From: Hyphomicrobiales bacterium
GTDB taxonomy: Bacteria; Pseudomonadota; Alphaproteobacteria; Rhizobiales; S144-23
Assembly (NCBI GenBank): GCA_015494375.1
Contig: WGBL01000417.1
Location: forward strand, 1 to 7,998
Direction: 5' to 3'
Length of the DNA stretch: 7,998 nt
Shown: positions 5,603 through 7,998 of the stretch, piece after piece
Position numbering within the stretch: position 1 is the first letter of the stretch
Layout: every line of letters starts with the position of its first letter
Notes under the pieces: generated by a model
The model's input: the letters and a program-made list of their open reading frames with translations, nothing else
Told to the model about the DNA's origin: nothing
Databases searched by the model: none
Made by a program: the position numbers and the translations under genes

Positions 5603-6673
5603 GTCTTTTTTCTCCTTTCCTGCTTGGCTCTCGAACGAGTCGCGATCGGCCCGCCTCTTCCCCTCCTTCTGGTTCAGGCCAACGTCCGCGCCATCGCGGA
5701 CGGCGAGGCGGCGGGCAGCGGCAAATGTCTCTTCAACGCGGCGCAGCCAACCGCGACCGAAGCGGTGAAAGTGTCTCAAGCGGCGGTATTTGCGGCGGCG
5801 GACTTCGGCAAATTTGGCAAGTGTTTCGACGAGAGGGCGGCGCCAGGCGGCGGTCAGCGTCTCAGGCCCGATCGCCCCATCGACGGTCACTCCGAGCGCC
5901 TCTTGCAGCATGCGTCGGGCGCCGCCGACACCCTGGTTGACGGCGGCATCGAAATGCATGAAGGCCAGTGCTGCGGGAAGATAGGGCGCGCGCGATGGTT
6001 GCCAATAGCGCTTGTGATAAATCTCTTCGAGCTCGCCGTCATCGATCCGGCGCAGCGCGGCCATGAGCGCCGGGCGTGTGTCGCTGTTGAGGGTGACGCC
6101 GCGATGGGCCGCAAGGGTGGCGATGGTGATGCCCTTGTTGGTGGCACCGCCAGGGTCGGCGGGATCGTTCGACCAGCCGCCTTCCATCGCTAGGACATGA
6201 GCAAGCGCCTTGCGAAACAGCGCATCGGACAAGGCGCCAAACGAGGGTGCGCCATCGGGCCAACGATAGCCGAGCACGCGAGAGGGCGCATAGCCCGAGA
6301 CATTCACCTCGTCGTTCTGATTGCCGCCGAGCAGCCAGAGCCGATCGTCGCTCTCGACGACAAAGAAGCCGACATGGCCGGCGCGCGGATCGCGGCCGCG
6401 TGAGAGCACCACAACGCAGCCCGGAACCGGCGCCTCGATAGCACGGCCCCACTCGAGATAGGAGCGGGCGCGCAGCGAGCGTGTGCTGGCAATGCCCGCG
6501 CGCTCGAGGCAGGAGCCGAGAAAGGCTGCGCACCAGGGCGTTTCGTCCCCATCGTAGGCGCGGCGCTGAAGCTGACGAAAGTAGGCAAGTATGCGGGGGC
6601 TGTGCCGCCAGCCGGCGATCTCGCGCACGCCGTACTCACGCCAGGCGTACGCCATCCAGGGGATCTCGGTCAC
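5345..6673 (-). CDS. Multidomain phage/GTA-type endolysin fused to a holin-like membrane domain
   Basis: The frame encodes 442 residues from a GTG start; AGGAG 8 nt upstream and MTEIPWMAYAWREYG support it. Residues 1-140 resemble TIGR02594 proteins, a CHAP/NlpC-like Cys-His hydrolase domain: presumed C48 in ETPWCAAF, H100 in AGHVGFF and N118 in GGNQNDEVNV. Residues 148-255 match a GH108 N-acetylmuramidase, with the catalytic glutamate E164 in LAMEGGWSNDPADPGGATNKG. Residues 256-325 match the peptidoglycan-binding region that follows GH108 (VTVDGAIGPETL, FHRFGRGWLRR). A charged linker (326-357) leads to a hydrophobic C-terminus (358-442) with two predicted membrane helices. The enzyme would cut both glycan and, probably, peptide bonds in the cell wall to release particles. 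There is no signal peptide, so export should depend on a holin. It lies 163 bp downstream of the tail gene. The fused holin-like end is odd and has its own start signals; see the nested feature. Confidence 0.85.
   Translation of the reverse strand: MTEIPWMAYAWREYGVREIAGWRHSPRILAYFRQLQRRAYDGDETPWCAAFLGSCLERAGIASTRSLRARSYLEWGRAIEAPVPGCVVVLSRGRDPRAGHVGFFVVESDDRLWLLGGNQNDEVNVSGYAPSRVLGYRWPDGAPSFGALSDALFRKALAHVLAMEGGWSNDPADPGGATNKGITIATLAAHRGVTLNSDTRPALMAALRRIDDGELEEIYHKRYWQPSRAPYLPAALAFMHFDAAVNQGVGGARRMLQEALGVTVDGAIGPETLTAAWRRPLVETLAKFAEVRRRKYRRLRHFHRFGRGWLRRVEETFAAARRLAVRDGADVGLNQKEGKRRADRDSFESQAGKEKKDMPGQPKWWGKSITIWGALITALATLLPLIAPLFGVEITAAMVEEFGDRITQLLQILGGLVGTVMTIYGRLRATAPLERRQFEVKL
5612..5617 (-). 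promoter_or_regulatory. Internal ribosome binding site of the holin-like protein
   Basis: AAGGAG on the minus strand, 9 nt before ATG at 5602, followed by an A-rich spacer. It lies inside the lysin frame, where it encodes the K-E part of AGKEKKD. The near-perfect match to the anti-Shine-Dalgarno sequence in an otherwise GC-rich coding region argues that it was kept for translation initiation. Confidence 0.7.
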
Positions 6674-6836
6674 GCAAATCGCTCCTGTTTTTCAAGAACT
6701 TCTCTACGTTTCTGAAGGTTTATGAGGGATTCCGAAGGTGGGTGGAATCAGTTGCGAACGAGCGCCGCAACCGCAGGGCGCCACGCCCTCTGGCTCCTCG
6801 TCCCCCGACTCTGCGCCCGATGCGCGAACGAGGCCC
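6674..6836. other. 163-bp gap between tail gene and endolysin
   Basis: The part next to the endolysin (about 6685-6735) is clearly AT-richer than its surroundings and could carry a promoter for the lysis gene, but I see no convincing -35/-10 pair. A short inverted repeat, AGGGCG-CCA-CGCCCT (6775-6789), lies 48 nt after the tail-gene stop on the minus strand and has no T-run. No supported gene is present. Confidence 0.4.
6682..6686 (-). promoter_or_regulatory. Ribosome binding site of the endolysin gene
   Basis: AGGAG on the minus strand, 8 nt upstream of the GTG at 6673. It supports the GTG start, for which no nearby ATG offers a better alternative. Confidence 0.65.
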
Positions 6837-7998
6837 TCAGACCGTCGCGGCCAATGCCACGCCGCGACCAAACGTTGCGCTCACCTGATAAATGCGCACC
6901 GCATAGGACGGCTGCACCGCGCCCCAATCGACGATCTGGTCGGCCTCGCTGTAGATCGCCTTGGGCTCGGTGGTGCTCAATGTGCGTTTGACGCTGGCGC
7001 CATCCAGTATGTCGACTTCATAGAGCTCGCTTTCCTCGCCAAGCGGCACCTCGAGCCCGGCCCAGCTGTCGCCCCCTTCGCGTGTCCGCCGCAGCCATGC
7101 AATCTCGAGGTCGTTGCCAAGTCGCTTTGATGTGGCATGAACGGGGCTGTAGGGCCTGAGTCCGAGGCCCGAGAAGCCTTGCGTCACCTGTTGATAGGAG
7201 GCGTGGCTGTAGTCGAGATTGGCGGGGCCATAGCGCCAGTTGAAGTCGAGGGCGATCTCCTCAACGCTCATATTGACGGCTGTGACCGCGCTATCGAGCA
7301 AGACGAAGCGGGCCCCAGCAGCGACGGGCGAGCGCATCGCCCCCTCGGTGCCGAACTGGCCCCGGAGCAAGACCGCAAGCTCATAGGTATTGGTGCCGAT
7401 CAGGGTTGCGTCGCGGAACTGGATGATCTCCCATTCCCCGTCGTCGTTTTCAATCGCGGCCATGTTGGCGCCGGCGAGGAGCGCGATCTCGCTCACCGAG
7501 GACAAGGTGCCATGATCGAGCTGAACCGTGATTCTGTTGGCGTGGTCAAAGCGCCATGTTGGGCCCGCGTAGAGGTCATTGGTCGTAACACCAAGGGTCG
7601 CCTTGGCGGCCGCCGTCGCCCGCAATTGATAGCCGGTCGTCTCCGGTGAACGGTAGAACGCAACGCCACCCGGCCAGGGATCCTGGAAGGCGGCGACATG
7701 GCCGACATGGGGCTCGTCGCTCTCGCGAAACCGGGGCAGATCGAGGAACACGGCAAGCGAGGGCCCAAAGACCGGTGCCGGGGGGACATGCCAAGGCCGC
7801 GTCGTCCAGGGAACCGGCACAAAGACGTCCGGGTCGATGGTGCGTGCTTCTATCTCGGCAAAGGCACGCTCGCTCATGCCCGTGATGCGCAACTTCCAGT
7901 CGCGCCCCGCCTGGCGCAGGGTCACAACGTCGCCCACCTCGAGAGCAAGACGGCTCGGCGGAAGAGCAAACTGGACGCTTTCCCGGGCCGTCCAGGTC
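6837..7998 (-). CDS. GTA gp15-like phage tail / host-specificity protein, C-terminal part
   Basis: The frame is open to the right edge (TWTARESVQFALPPSRLALEVGDVV... at the edge) and gives about 386 residues ending in TGA at 6837-6839; the internal GTG at 7937 is not the true start. The visible part resembles the C-terminal half of the large tail protein of gene transfer agents and related prophages (Rcc01698/gp15 family, which begins with a TIM-barrel-like domain outside this window). Marks include the segment SVQFALPP...LEVGDVVTL, DPWPGGVAFYRS, the ELAVLLRGQFGTEGA motif (tail proteins of this group usually read LRGQ-GTE) and the late repeat-like strands FNWRYGPANLDYSHASYQ. In GTAs this protein forms the distal tail hub/fibre that contacts the recipient cell and is encoded last in the structural cluster, which fits its position before a lysis gene. 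A prophage tail protein of the same family cannot be excluded. Confidence 0.8.
   Translation of the reverse strand, partial: TWTARESVQFALPPSRLALEVGDVVTLRQAGRDWKLRITGMSERAFAEIEARTIDPDVFVPVPWTTRPWHVPPAPVFGPSLAVFLDLPRFRESDEPHVGHVAAFQDPWPGGVAFYRSPETTGYQLRATAAAKATLGVTTNDLYAGPTWRFDHANRITVQLDHGTLSSVSEIALLAGANMAAIENDDGEWEIIQFRDATLIGTNTYELAVLLRGQFGTEGAMRSPVAAGARFVLLDSAVTAVNMSVEEIALDFNWRYGPANLDYSHASYQQVTQGFSGLGLRPYSPVHATSKRLGNDLEIAWLRRTREGGDSWAGLEVPLGEESELYEVDILDGASVKRTLSTTEPKAIYSEADQIVDWGAVQPSYAVRIYQVSATFGRGVALAATV

Noticed and set aside
6698..6784. A 26-codon frame on the minus strand (GTG, VAPCGCGARSQLIPP...) with GAGGAG nearby, in the gap before the lysin
   Set aside because: Too short, no family features, and a GTG plus purine-rich stretch is easily found by chance in such DNA.

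Overview
The window is GC-rich (apart from a few AT-richer intergenic patches) and reads as a chromosomal segment of an alphaproteobacterium. The grounds are the protein families: a GlcF with the MQT-F start and CxxC clusters usual in that class, a glpD-glpK pair, and a tail protein resembling the last structural gene (gp15) of Rhodobacter-type gene transfer agents (GTAs). I cannot name a genus. Except for the first gene, every gene is on the minus strand, so transcription runs from right to left.

Left end (2-268, plus strand): the C-terminal part of a rhodanese-type sulfurtransferase. It converges on the minus-strand genes with only 15 bp between stop codons. Next (284-3484, minus): a glycerol catabolic pair, glpD (FAD-dependent glycerol-3-phosphate dehydrogenase) followed after 39 bp by glpK (glycerol kinase). 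Glycerol is phosphorylated by GlpK and oxidised to dihydroxyacetone phosphate by GlpD, with electrons passed to the respiratory chain. A 203-bp gap upstream of glpD holds a two-copy ~34-bp direct repeat and two inverted repeats. Upstream of that is glcF (3688-5076, minus), the iron-sulfur subunit of glycolate oxidase, present without glcD or glcE in this window.

The 268-bp gap 5077-5344 is rich in repeats: an array of about five 11-bp units just upstream of glcF, a possible sigma-70-like promoter, and a perfect 19-bp direct repeat whose second copy touches the stop codon of the next gene.

Right part (5345-7998, minus): a phage- or GTA-derived region. The C-terminal part of a gp15-like tail/host-specificity protein runs off the right edge. 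After 163 bp comes a lysis gene that joins three normally separate modules in one frame: a TIGR02594-type Cys/His cell-wall hydrolase domain, a GH108 muramidase with a peptidoglycan-binding segment, and a two-helix holin-like membrane domain. The holin-like part has its own ATG with a strong Shine-Dalgarno sequence inside the larger frame, so the locus may make both a fusion and a free 85-residue holin-like protein. This lysin-holin arrangement is the most unusual thing in the window.
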